From assembly GCA_951230915.1 (NCBI GenBank), contig OX579636.1, positions 43,589,912 through 43,653,911 of the forward strand: 64,000 nucleotides of DNA, read 5' to 3'. This stretch comes from Antitrichia curtipendula. Taxonomy: Eukaryota > Streptophyta > Bryopsida > Hypnales > Leucodontaceae. Positions 13,813 through 24,994 of this stretch are shown here, piece by piece (within the stretch, counting starts at the first letter, position 1; each line of letters begins with the position of its first letter). The notes beneath the pieces are model-generated. The model was given only the letters and a program-made list of their open reading frames with translations. It did not search any database and was not told the DNA's origin. The translations under genes and the position numbers were made by a program.

Positions 13813-14050
13813 TGAAAATTCATGATCATGGACAAAGAATATCATTACAAAAACAACCTCTCCACACACAGTTTAGTGGACTTGTGTTGGCATATAGTTG
13901 AAATGGTATATTTCCAACATTTTGACTTTCTTCACAATTGATTTTCCTTAAAATTGCCAAGGTGACTTGTTAATTTACAAAATCATTTGGCATTGAGATT
14001 TTTAATTATTTTTTGTTGAAGGTGACCTCTGGCTATGGTAATAAGCATAA
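13813..14050 (+). repeat. Dispersed repeat, copy 1 (partner 29511-29745)
   Basis: It shares ATTCATGA, ATTACAAAAACAACCTCTCC, GTGTTGGCA, TTTGGACTTTCTT / TTTTGACTTTCTT, ACAATT and GCCAAGGTG in the same order and spacing with 29511-29745. The two are in the same orientation. Confidence 0.7.
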
Positions 14051-14114
14051 AAGAAGGGGTCTATTTTTGAAATACCCCCATGGAATGAGTAGACTTGGGG
14101 ACTACAAAGGAGTG

Positions 14115-14377
14115 GGTTGGGGTGAATGGACCCGCTTGCTTGTCCTCAATTTTATTCCTGGGAAAATTACAAGAACTTTTTATTTACCATATGTGATGAA
14201 ATTTGAAATTTTGAATTCATATTTGGATTCAGAGGCATCAAATTAGGTAAGAGAGGTGTAGAATATAAATTAATTGAGCACAAAATAATCTTTATTTTTA
14301 TTTTTATTTTTATTTATTTTTACATACACCTTCGGAATGACTACAGGAGAACAAGCGAGGGGTCCATTCACCCCAAC
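14115..14377. mobile_element. Inverted-repeat element, about 31-bp arms
   Basis: Left arm GGTTGGGGTGAATGGACCC-GCTTGCTTGTCCT (14115-14146) is the near-perfect reverse complement of 14345-14377. About 200 bp lie between, including a TATTTT microsatellite at 14289-14322. Size and layout fit a MITE, but no target duplication was found. Confidence 0.5.
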
Positions 14378-15839
14378 TGTATTGCTAAGGTTCTGGGAAA
14401 TAGAAATAGTCTTTGATTTGAATAGGATTCTAGGGAATGATTGATGTACACATACTGTAGGAACTCTGTTTTTTCAAACATTGATTTCTAGTGGAGTGCA
14501 TACTTGACGGAGTTGAGGCCCTAATGGATAGTTTTTTTTCTTAAAAAGAGAAATTGACCATTGGGAAATGCCATTTTTTAGTGCACTGACTAAAATTGAA
14601 AAAAAAAAATCTTTTCTGAAATTCAATTCTACAAAAATGTAGCAGGCTATTATGAAAATGAATGAGAAAAATTTCAGCCCGTTTGATTGCATGGATGGAA
14701 AGATTATGATGTTTGAAACTATGAGTTCTAAAATAAAAAAATTCATTCTTGCAAAATAGGTTTCAATCAGACGTCAAGCCCTCTTGGAATAAATTTTTTG
14801 CTCTATAAGAATTTTTGTCTCTTGATCATTGAGTTCTAAATCTTGTAAGGTATTCTCATGGAAAATTTTAGAAGCAAATATGGAGTTTAGCTTACTCTAA
14901 ATCACTTGCAGTACAAGGAGTTGAAGTAAACTAGCAATACTCTAGTCATTTTTTGACAATTTCTTGTGCAATGAGGATTTTTTTTGTTTGAAATCCAAAC
15001 AATGGAAACTTAAAGATAAACATTTGAAATGTGTAGAAAAAATTTCAAGAATTTTGAGACCACAAATTTCAAGATAATAGTGTTTGTAGTTAAACATTTT
15101 ATTTTATTTTTTCAAAACTTGCCCTTAGGTTAGTATAGTTTTTATTCTTCTTAGAATGAGATTTACACAAAAAGTAGTTTTCTTAAGAATTTCATGTTAT
15201 ATGATAGGAGATACATATATGCCAAATTCCAAAAGTAGCTGAAAAATCTTGCAAAAGATACCAAAATTGTCCAAGTTTTTACATGCAACATAACTTTTGA
15301 CTTGGGCATTCAGTCAGTTTTTTTTACATTCCCATGAAGGAGGGGGGGAATGTTTGCATTTCATGTAAAATTGTCAAAAAAATTCATTCATTTTTCACTT
15401 CATCATCACCTATCCAGATTCCAATTGTCCCTTGAATGGACATTTAATCCTTTAGGGGTTAAGAATGTAGAATGGTTAGTCAATCAGAATTGTTCATAGT
15501 ACATTTGAGATCATGGAAGATTTTATAGCTAAACACAAAATATTCTCTCATCTTTGATAATCTCTAAAGGAACACGGCATGTTTTAGGGATAAATTGTCA
15601 AAAACTTCCACTTTAAAGACAATGAGAATTTTTTTTTTAATAAATTCTATTGTACAAACTTAAGTGATTTTTTTTCAGAAACTATGTCTACATCCATTAA
15701 AAGATTGCAATGTTTGGAGTCAGAAGTAAGAGTCTTTTCCCGACCCTATCCAACAAGGTTAGTAGACTTTAAGTTCTAAAGTGAAATTTTTGCATTGTAC
15801 ATGGGATTTTCTTAACAATTGCATCCTATATTATTTGAG
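14378..15839. repeat. Several decayed copies of an A/T-rich repeat
   Basis: Stretches at 14540-14770, 14940-15060, 15170-15260 and 15551-15840 share phrases such as AGAATGAGATTT, CAATGAGGATTTTTTTTG, AATTCAATTCTACAAA, GATGTTTG and TCATGTTATATGATAGGAG with each other and with 730-1340. A TTAA-type end (CCTTTAGGGG-TTAA) is at about 15449-15465. No gene seen. Confidence 0.5.
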
Positions 15840-16799
15840 TCAACCCCTTAAGTTCCTTGACTATGTTTTCACAAAAAATGCTCCAAAACTGCCATTTTTA
15901 GTACAAGTATCAAATTTTTGAGTTTTTTTTTGAAACATGTAACTGTAAGACCTTGTAGTATTTTGACTTGAAAGCATGTGATACAAATTTCAAAAATTTC
16001 CACCACGTGGCTTGCAAGATATAAGCATTCAAAATTCACTAAAATCATCTTTTTGGCCCTGCAAAAAACCGGGCAGCTGCACTACAGAAGCTCACTTTTG
16101 TATGAAAATTGTCCCAAATGGTGGTGCTTCTGTGGACTCTTTTTCCTAGACAATTTGGGTATGTGCTTAAAAAATTTCACATCATTTGGAGTTGTACAAC
16201 ATATAGGAAAAAAGCAGTAAGTAGAAAGAAATAGTGAATGATTCAAAATACAAAGTTACTAAGTTATACCTTAAAGTTTAGACTGTAGTGAATTATTAAG
16301 AATTTAGTTATGGAATTGAAAAATGCCACTCCCAATGGTTACAAATGTTGTAATATACAATCTACATGCTATGATTTTATTTTTTTCAAAAAATATTGAA
16401 AATTGAGTAAGATAAAGGACTTTAAAGTATATTTTAGAGTAGAGAATCTATAACTGCCCACAAACTAAAACTCCTTGTAACTTTTGACTCATTGATTAAA
16501 ATGAAATGATTCAAAGCTTTTTATGTATATATAACTCTAGAAAACTGATTTCAAATTTTTGTTTATGAAAAAGTGATTTTTTTAATCTACCCGGACTACC
16601 CGGACTGAAAAAAGTAACATATTAGGCCATAATTTTTTACTCATATTTCCAAATGTCATGAAATTTAGTGCATATGAAAGATATTCCTCATCCTCACCTT
16701 CTATTGAATTTTAGCCTAAATATAAATATCTCTAGTCACATGTACTTGCCCAAAATTTCTATATTGCCAAAAAACGCATGTTGGTCCTTTAGGGGTTGA
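15840..16799 (-). mobile_element. TTAA-family element, full length (about 0.95 kb), with resolvable target site
   Basis: Ends are TCAA-CCCCTTAAGTTCC at 15840 and GGTCCTTTAGGGG-TTGA at 16799. The flanks continue an older repeat: ATTGCATCCTATATTATTTGAG before and ATACCTTTTAAATTTCAAAGG after. The relative at 1262-1310 reads across the same point with a single TTAC. The element thus inserted at a TTAA-like tetranucleotide and duplicated it. Internal text matches the copies at 34310 and 37062 in reverse. No coding capacity. Confidence 0.85.
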
Positions 16800-17281
16800 A
16801 TACCTTTTAAATTTCAAAGGTAAAAGAGGAATTTTGCATATGCTACAAAGTTGCCCTCCTTGCCCTAAAAAACTTCATGCATCACAATTTTTGATTTATG
16901 CACCTGATTAAAAAAACAATAATATGTCTAACAAGGTAGTACATGTCTACACTATGTGTTAAGATTTTAGAATGATTTGTTCACAGTCGACTTCATAGCT
17001 AAAGACCTACCTAAATTTTCACTCAGTTATTCAACAACCACTTTATATATTAAGATAACTATACCTAAAATTGACCAAATAAGCAATTTAGCATAATTTC
17101 CATTATTATATGGAATTTTTTTTTGCATGGTCTTGTTGGTAGTCAAAAAGAGATTTTAGATCTTTTTATAATGCACTTTTTGAACAATGTAGGAATAAAC
17201 CATGAATATTTGAATTACTAAAAATAAGTGTTCCTAAAATTGATCCTAGACTCTCGTGAATAGGGGAAGTATAGGAGGAGG
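16800..17281. other. Continuation of the old repeat past the element
   Basis: 16800-16930 aligns with 1290-1400 (TACATGCTACC / CATATGCTACA; GCACTTGATTGAAAAAA / GCACCTGATTAAAAAAA). The rest, up to the inverted duplication, is AT-rich with no recognised features. Confidence 0.5.
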
Positions 17282-18395
17282 CTTGAAAACAGTTCGGGCA
17301 TTAAGAACCGCCCCTACATAAGTGCCCCAAATAGTGCAGAAATAGAAGTGACTGTGTGGTGAGAAACTGCCATCCAATGTGTGTAGTTTTAGGCTAATGA
17401 ACAGGTGACATGGTTCACCATCATGTGTGATTTTGCTCACAACAAAGTTCTAAATTTGGTGAGGTTTGCAAAATGGCATTGAAATGTCAAAAAATAGCAA
17501 AAAAAATAAATCTGAGGCTGAACCTCCTTCTACTAGAATGCTTCTCAGTCACTCATAACTTCTTGGATTCTTGTGAAATTTTAAACACACAAACTAGACT
17601 AGTATGCGCAACTTTTACAAAATAATTTATTGGAAACGGACATTGTATGAAGAAGAAACAAACCGCCAAAGTTCACTGTAATAAAAAAATATCAAAATTT
17701 TGAACTTCGAATTGCTCCCAAACATTCAAAACAACTTGGATTGACATGAAAATCTTACCACAATAACTAGAGTGCAAGGGGAACATAGCCCAACAAATTT
17801 TATTGAAATCTAACATTATATGAAGGAGATACAAGTCCTCAAAGCTGCAGCCATCAAATGCAGTTTGGTGAACTCAAATTGAGCCTGTCAACTTCGATTG
17901 GCTTCCAAGAAATCAGTGCATCTTGGATTGATCTGAAAATTGTACCAGGCAAACTAGAAAAGAGAACGCAACTCTCTCAACAAATTTTATTGAATTCAGA
18001 CATCGGATGCCAAGTTACAACACTTTGAAATGGATTTGAAACTATGTGAGGAAACCCTGGGGCGTTTAGGGGTTGCAATAAATTTTGATTGACAATAGGG
18101 AGTGAATTGAATGGAAACTTATAGTGACTCATTCTTAAACTCACTAGTTCCATTCAAAGGCATGTTTTGATTGATTACAGTTGCACCTATGAGCATTAAT
18201 AGGGATCTAGGCACCTCTGACTTTGAAAAATCATATCTTATTCATTCCAAGTCAGAAAATTAAATTAAAAATTTTCATTGTTATATTCTTCATTTTTCTT
18301 TCTTTTAAAAATATGAAAGAAGTCTTTGGATCCACCCATTTATGCACAAGGGGCTTTCTTCCTTTAGATGAGCGCTTTCTAAGCCTTCTACCTTA
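17282..18395 (+). repeat. Inverted duplication block A, copy 1 (partner 32337-33451)
   Basis: The reverse complement of 32337-33451 matches across about 1.1 kb with scattered substitutions. Examples: CTTGAAAACAGTTCGGGCAT, GCATTAAGAACCGCCCCTAC, GCATTTGATGGCTGCAG-type text at 17850, CAACTTCGATTGGCTTCCAA, GAGCGCTTTCTAAGCCTTCT. It includes a TTAA-like end GCGTTTAGGGG-TTG at 18062-18076. No protein family recognised. Confidence 0.85.
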
Positions 18396-18907
18396 CCTTG
18401 TGACTGGCGCTTGTATTGTGTATTCTCTGGCAATGAAATCTTGTTTTATTTGTCTCTAAAACAAAAATAAAAATAGGGGAAGTACATTTTTGGCAAGATT
18501 CTGTAGGGGTCAAAATGAAGCCCAGGTAGGTAAGATATTTGCTAGATTGACCAAAGTTAATTCCTGGTGGGCAGAGGGAACTAGCTTCATTAATTCCTAT
18601 TCTGATGTGCTGACTTTGTCCCAAACTGCAGAAAAAACACAGTCTTGCTTTGACTGGCATGGCCACCCAGCAGAGCAGGCCAGCTCTGAGTCCCTTTTGA
18701 ACCATAATGAGACTGATGAGGAGATGCAGGTGTGGATCTTGTTCCGTTTCCATGGCTTTGAAACATACAAAGTGGTGTGGCTTGTTCCTGTGCTCTCTCA
18801 GCCTCGTACAGAAGAATAATTAGAAATCAAAATCCTCCATGGAGTTGCCAACTTTCCCCTAGAGATGGAAGAGAGAGAAATGTTGAAATAATTTCCATGT
18901 GACATAG
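18396..18907. other. GC-richer island between blocks A and B with open frames on both strands
   Basis: 18490-18819 is open on the plus strand (109 codons) and 18388-18753 on the minus strand (121 codons). Neither shows a domain I know. The composition is more gene-like than the surroundings, and copy 2 of the duplicated blocks does not have this sequence. It may be a captured gene fragment. Which strand, if any, once coded is unresolved. Confidence 0.3.
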
Positions 18908-19112
18908 CATTGTTTACCAATGAGGCTGGGCTCGCTTTTGCATCACCTTGAAAAGTGGACCTCTACAATGAACAAAATTGTCTTGTATGACTCGGTCCTC
19001 AGTCAATTCCAAATCCTTGAATTGAATGAGAAATTCCTCCCATTCAAGTATCTGGTAAAGCATAATAACTTCTCTGTATGGAGAAGACCACTGCCTAGTC
19101 ATACAATGGAAT
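18908..19112 (+). repeat. Inverted duplication block B, copy 1 (partner 33870-34069)
   Basis: It shares CATTGTTTACCAATGAGGC, GACCTCTACAA(T/G)GAACAAAA, TTGTCTTGT, CCAAATCCTTGAATTG and GTATCTGGTAAAGCAT-type text with the reverse complement of 33870-34069. It follows block A here, but on the reverse strand of copy 2 it precedes block A. Confidence 0.75.
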
Positions 19113-20569
19113 GGAGGTCTAAGGTCAAGGACTCAACTATGGGAAAACGTTGATTTGAACACACATGGGAAGTGAAATATTACCCCTCTAGCAAACCTCA
19201 TTAAGGTAGGCACACAAAAATGCACCACTGACCCTAAACCACCATCTTTACTCTATGGAAGAAATTATTTTAGAATCAAACTTTGTTCCCTTCATAATTT
19301 TTGCATATGGTGTCCATAATGTCATGTTCTTTGGTATATTGGAACCTCCTTTTGAGTGCCAATTAGACAATTTGACCCAGTCTATTAATAGTAATTAGGC
19401 ACAAAAGCAAAAAAGTGATAGTTTTGGAGGTACCCACCTTATGTTTTGTTCTTAAAACTATGAAGGTTGTGAGGGTAGGGCCAGCTTCCATATGGAGTCG
19501 GGGGTCAACGAAGCCCCACCAATCAGTGTGCTAATGGAAGTTTAGTTTTTGTTTTTTCAAACTCTCATTCCATCGCTGATTGATGGGGTTCACCCGCCCC
19601 GGACTGTGCTGTTCCTGCTCCTCCAGACTGCTGAACAAGCTTTCAAACAACCACCAAGATTTGGGCCAAGTTAAGTTATTTGCTTGAGACAAGAATGCAC
19701 CCAACTGCAGAAGGAGAAGATCTTCTGTGACTTCTCTGTGTCCTTCAGTGTGCAAGTACGCTTGGAAAAGCCTTTGCTTTTATTGATTACTTCCATGACA
19801 ATATGACATGTTTTGTTTTGGTAGCGTAACGCATACTTTCCTCTCCTGATGAAACTTGGTTGTACGTCTCTACTTTTGAGTAATTCAGTTCAACGCAGTT
19901 CATTTGTGGAAAAAGAAAAAAAGAAAAAAAAGAATAAAGAATAAAGAGAGACATCCTTTTAAGGAAAAATCAGACAGGCACAAAGGATTGAAGAGAATGC
20001 AGGAGAATCCAATCCCAACACCATGACCAAAAAAGACGGACTTACACTGACTACAATGGTGGCAGAAGCTAAATCAGCTTAGGACCACTTTACACTGAGA
20101 GGCTGGGTCTATTTGTTGTGTGGAAGAGGTCCAAAATTCTCACTTGTGATTAGACAAAAGTGGTTGAAATTGGTCAAAATCTTTTAATACCAAGAGTAGG
20201 GGCCAATTTGGTGGAAAGAAGTTTTTATTCAAAAAGACATGATTGGACATGGCTCGAGCTCAATGAATTGGGTGCATTGAGAATAAAAGGTCAATTCTTC
20301 ACCTTGGGGCCAATGTCAAATTTCAATTAAAAAAAAACTTTTCATATAGAAAATTATTATTTTTCAACAAATTAGATCCGTTAGATTTTGAGGAAATCTA
20401 AACAGCTCTTTGGGTCTCATCATCATTTCATCCTCTCATATCTTCTCTTCAGTGTCTATCTCTTTCTATCTCTTTTTTCTTTGCAGAACATCTCTCACTA
20501 AATTTTCTTGAGTTTGCCAAATTGTTGTTTGCTTATTTGTAGGCATTGTTTTCTAGGAAGAAGGATTAA
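19113..20569. other. Intergenic DNA with a minus-strand coding-like frame at 19531-19755
   Basis: The minus-strand frame 19755-19531 (74 codons) reads DLLLLQLGAFLSQANN and WWLFESLFSSLEEQEQ, which looks more protein-like than chance AT-rich frames, and the DNA is GC-richer there. I do not recognise a family. 19900-19960 is an A/G-rich run. The remainder is anonymous. A CT-rich stretch at 20400-20490 resembles a plant 5' UTR or promoter. Confidence 0.3.
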
Positions 20570-20690
20570 ATGGAGGGGTCATTAGAGATGAGTAGATGGA
20601 GTTCTAGTGAAGGATATGAGGTAATGCAAAGGTATCATAGTGCTAAAGCTCATGCTTTTCAGTTCTTTCAAGCTTCTTTACAAGAACATG
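20570..20690 (+). CDS. Possible first coding exon of an unknown gene or gene fragment
   Basis: ATG at 20570 opens MEGSLEMSRWSSSEGYE and runs about 40 codons to a strong donor, CAT-GTAAGT, at about 20690. Upstream are a CT-rich leader and an intron-acceptor-like TTATTTGTAG ending near 20541. No continuing exon with family features was found downstream, where a TTAA-family fragment starts at 20814. It may be a fragment carried by a transposon. Low confidence. Confidence 0.25.
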
Positions 20691-20813
20691 TAAGTAGTGT
20701 AAGGGTTTCTAAATTTTTCATCCGCCTCTTGAAACTCATATTCTTCCACTGTAGCCATTGATTATGGACATACTTGTAATTCATTCAAAGAAAAAGGCTA
20801 CTAAAGACTAAAT

Positions 20814-21240
20814 TTAATCCCTAAAGTCCCAAAGTCCTTGCGAGGGACTCTTGGAATTTCAAGTAAGCTTGTATGCTTTCAATTTTTGACATGGTTTTTT
20901 GAATTTTTTTTGAAGGTAGAAAATCAAATTAGCTTTTTGAAAATATAATTTTAATTTCAATCGGGGCTTAAGGGCAAAAGTTATGCCACCCTAAGTCCAA
21001 AAAGCAGTTGGAAGGACATCCCCCAAAAAATCACAAAAAATTAAATTTTTAAATTAAATTTTTTTTCTCAAAGATTATATTTTTGTCTACATTTGAAGCT
21101 TTGATTCATTAGATGTAGACTAGTGATGAGAAAGTTATAGACAATCTTCTTTTTGAGACAATCTAAGCTTTTTCTTGAAAAAAACAACTTATAAATATAT
21201 TTTTTAATGAAATTTTTATATTTATTTCAAAAAAATAATT
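20814..21240 (+). mobile_element. TTAA-family element, left part only
   Basis: It starts TTAA-TCCCTAAAGTCCC and has the subterminal palindrome in decayed form (AGTCCTTGCGAGGGACT). Internal text TTTGAAGGTAGAAAATCA and GGGCAAAAGTTATG matches 24995-25924. Homology fades near 21240. Confidence 0.6.
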
Positions 21241-22451
21241 AGGTAGGATTTAGGTTTGTTTTCTAAAAAAACCCTTACCATTGGCATTATTTCTTTTCAA
21301 TTATATCTTAACCCATAGAGTTCTTTGACTATGTTTCACCAAAGACGCTCAAAATGGGTTGTTTTGATGGCAAAGACCTCCACAAAATGACAAATGAAAT
21401 CTTGTTGCATCTAACTAAAAGATCTAGTAGTAGACTATTGCATTATGTTGTGGTAAGAAAATAGGAGGTTTTGACTGTATAAATTGTGAAATTATAGTTT
21501 TTGAAGTTGAAAAAATATTTTTGGGAGGCATCTAAATTTAAGGTAGTTCTAATTTGGGGAGGCTTTTGCACAAGTTAATTTTACTTTTTTGCTTGAACTT
21601 TTTATTTTTGCATTTGGTGATAAAGTTGGCCACACGTTCAAAAAAATTCATAACATTTCAAATTGGGGAACATGTACCAAAAATTTCCAATTGACTTATA
21701 CAAAGCCCTTTTTTCAACATTTTATGGCTTGTATATACAATGATTTCTTCAAAATGTGAACAATGGAGTTTCTACCATCTCTAAAAGAGAAACAATTTCT
21801 TTTTTAAAATTGCCCAAAATATCCAAGTTTGGCAAGCTTGATCAATTTGTGTCCAAGCTAAAGTGAAGGGAAGTTGGGCACATTAGGCCTAACACAGGAG
21901 TAGGTTGGGTCAGGATTAGCAAAGCTCAAATCATCACAAAGCATTGAAACTAGATCACGTTTTCTTGATTTTGAAGATGTTCCCTGCTCCATGAACTATA
22001 AGTTAAAAATATTCAACATTTTATTTCAAGAAAATCAAAATGTTTGGCAATTATCTCACATAACTTCTAAATGGGTGGATGTATGGTTGACGGGCTCAAT
22101 TTTGTATCACATTGTTGAAAATTGCAAACAACTGAATTTCAAATTGATGTACAAGGCACCCCCAATTTTTTTTCTACGAACCAACTTGGTTTAAGAAAAC
22201 GAACTTGATGCCCAATAGTTCTATGAGTTTTTTTAGTTCTTTTTTTTATATTGTATGTGAGCACTAGGGACTTTTGAATAAATGTGGGTGTGACAAATCT
22301 GTTGTCAACAAAATTAAAAAGGAATTTTTTTACTCCTTTGTGTAAATCAAATGAATTATAGGTACTACATTTCTAATAGAGTTTGAACTAATGTTTTAAG
22401 AAATCAATGGCTTGTAACATAGATCTTCTTTGTGTGTTTGTTAGGGACTTT
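21241..22451. other. AT-rich DNA with a second, partial TTAA-family end
   Basis: At about 21307 TTAACCCATAGAGTTCTTTG followed by ACTATGTTTCACCAAAGACG matches the opposite end of the family (compare 15840), so another partial copy begins here in minus orientation. The rest is AT-rich with no gene supported. Confidence 0.45.
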
Positions 22452-23237
22452 TTAACCCCTAAAGTCCCATTGTCCCCTCGGGGGACAATTTGGAGTTCGG
22501 GTAGGTACCTACGGGCTGAAATTATACTGTGATTTTCTGAAACTTTTTGAGGACGTGCAGTTTTCCAAGAGGTTTGTGGTTATATAATTTTTGTTGAAAC
22601 CCAATGTCGGATGAAAAAGTTATGGGTTTTTTTCGCTCAAACCAAACTCAAGGGGCAGCCTGGTCAGCCACAATTCCGTTGACTGTGGAAGGGGGCAAGG
22701 TTTGCACTCCGGACCGGAGGCTGGGGGTGGGCAACAGGTGACAGTTTGGGACGTGCAGTTTTCTGAAACTTTTTGAGGACGCACAAAGAGTGGGCTACGC
22801 AATCTCATTGCAAAAAAAGTATTATATTGTCATTTTTCACAACATAGTTGCATTGCAAGATTTTTTTGAAGGTGTTATAAGCCTCCAAATCTGCTGAAAA
22901 TTGGTGGACATGTTCCTAACATGATCTAACACATGTTCGATTTTTAAATTCAAAGTCTGTAGTGCAAAAAATTCAACAAATGGCAGTCAAAGTCATCTGA
23001 AATTTCAGGGCAGCACCCAAAAAAACTTTTCCCCGAACTTTGAATGCAATTTTCTTCCAATCCGTATGGTCAAACTTGATGAAAATTTTATCAGGTGATC
23101 TCAGTCAAGTTAAGCACAATATCTTACGGTCAGATTTTTGAAAAAAAGTTTTTTCCGTTTTTTTGGATGAACGCAGCAAAAATGGTAGTTTTCAGTGGTT
23201 TCTGGCCAGAAAATGGCCTTGGGACTTTAGGGGTTAA
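22452..23237 (+). mobile_element. TTAA-family element with both ends intact (786 bp)
   Basis: Ends TTAA-CCCCTAAAGTCCC and GGGACTTTAGGGG-TTAA are perfectly inverted over 17 bp including TTAA. A subterminal palindrome TTGTCCCCTCGGGGGACAA follows the left end. The motif CTGAAACTTTTTGAGGACG occurs twice (near 22536 and 22754). This is the best-preserved pair of ends in the window. No coding capacity. Confidence 0.85.
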
Positions 23238-24644
23238 TGACTTTTCAAGCACTGAATTTTTTGAAGTCTTTTTATCTTAGCCTATGTTTTTTTTCAAAAA
23301 ATGATTTTTCTAAAGTACAACAATTTTGAAGGTCTAGGGATTCTTGAAGAGCTACGTACTTTTAGATTTTTTTTTAAAAATTTGATTCTTGTAGATTTCA
23401 CTCCTAAGCATTTCACTCTAAAAAATTTTACTCACAAAAAAGGACTGTTGGGACTTGGACTTTTGCCAAAAATGAGACACTCAACCATGCATCCACCCAA
23501 ATCCACTTTTAATTAGTGCATAGAGATTTGTAGAGAAGTTCTTTATGCAACTGGGATGGTATGAGGTAAACAATCCATGTGGGACATGAAAATTATAATT
23601 ACTACAAGCTCAACCGCCCATAGTTAAGTGTAAAGTAGAAATTGTATTCAAATTATAATTTTAGGCTTCATTAAATAGCCTAGTTGGTGTTTAAATTTTG
23701 ATTTCTTGTGTGTGTTTTAATGTGTTTTTGTCTCATGTTGACAAATTATTTTGTAGTTTTGTATTTCAATTGGTGATTTTGGAATAGTATTTTGACCAAT
23801 TGGAAGTCATTTTTGTGGCTTGTTTTTAGGAGTTTAATGGGATGATGTGGCAATTTTGCCAAGTTGGTGGATAGATGTGGCCTAATTGGAATGGAACTTG
23901 TGTTCAAGCTAGCTTCGAATAGGAATGGTTAGTAATTGGCAATTAGTTGTTGTGAAGCAATTCTAATTTGGTAGTTGTTGTTGGTTAGGTCATCTCCTTT
24001 GTGTGAGGTAATCGCCGTCTTGCATCCTATTATAGGTGGAAATTCTTCACTTTTCTTTTACCTGTTATTGAGAGTCTGGTGTGAGTCCTAGCCCAAGTTG
24101 GCTATGTAGTTTATGCTTTTGTTTAAGTGATACGAGACGATGAGTGGATGTTTATGCTAGAAGTTTAGAGTTACAAGTTGGTTGAAGAGTTTGGAATCAT
24201 GATAGAATTGTGAAGGTCAGATTTTACAATTTATAAATGATGAATTATTCACGGATTTGGTTTGATTTTATAAATGGATGAGTTAGGAGTTCAAACTGAA
24301 AGTTGGTGAAATTAAATGATTGCAGTATTGAATTCCATTTGATATTTGCAGTGTTGTTGTAGTGTGAATGATGATTTCCAAGTTGGAATGTGAGTATAAT
24401 TTTGAATATATTAATGTCTTAGCTGAGTCAAGCAAAATGAATGATTGAGTGTTTTGGAATTGTGCTACTTGTTTTGTAGAGATTGAACCTATTAGCATAG
24501 AAATTTCCTACTTGACCATCTCCCTTGGAATGAACTTATCACATTAAATGGGTAATTTCCAATCTGGTCATTATCCCTCTTCAACAGACAATTTGAAAAT
24601 GAGAGCTTGAGTGCTCATTGTAAAAATGCAGGAATTGTGTTCAA
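23238..24644. other. AT-rich DNA; part of a repeat related to 12.0-13.8 kb
   Basis: 23700-24530 is poor in C on the plus strand and resembles the minus strand of 12000-13800. The open frame at 23301-23516 has no family features. No gene seen. Confidence 0.4.
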
Positions 24645-24994
24645 TGTAGGACTTCAGACCTCATTTTAGCATAGTAGATTAATTTTTTTCAAAAAACTTT
24701 GAATTTGATTAAAGTTGGTAAATCAATCTAAATTTCACCTCCAAAAATCCATTTGAGACTTTGAGCCTTCACTTAAAATTTATGATCAAAATTTAGAGAG
24801 GATGTTTGAAAATGTAAAAAAAAATGTCCCTCCCAACCCCTCTCTAAATTTTGTCCATAACTTTTGATTTAAGGCTCTAAATTTGAAACGGGTTCCTAAA
24901 GATGAAATTTAGACTGATTTACCAACATTTTTTAGTTCAAATTTTTCTAGAAAAAGTTAATCTACTATGTCAAAATGAGCTATGAAGTTCTACA
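24645..24994. mobile_element. 350-bp fold-back element with arms of about 155 bp
   Basis: The left arm starts TGTAGGACTTCAGACCTCAT and contains CATAGTAGATTAA, GTTGGTAAATCA and CAAAATTTAGAGAGG. The right arm is its reverse complement, ending ATGAGCTATGAAGTTCTACA. The central loop is about 30 bp. The element directly abuts the TTAA-family copy starting at 24995. A transcript through it would form a long hairpin. Confidence 0.8.

Noticed and set aside
22452..23237. Possible 9-bp target duplication (GGGACTTTT / ATGACTTTT) suggesting a Mutator-like element
   Set aside because: Only partial match, and the other family members show no 9-bp duplication. TTAA duplication fits all copies and is backed by an empty site.
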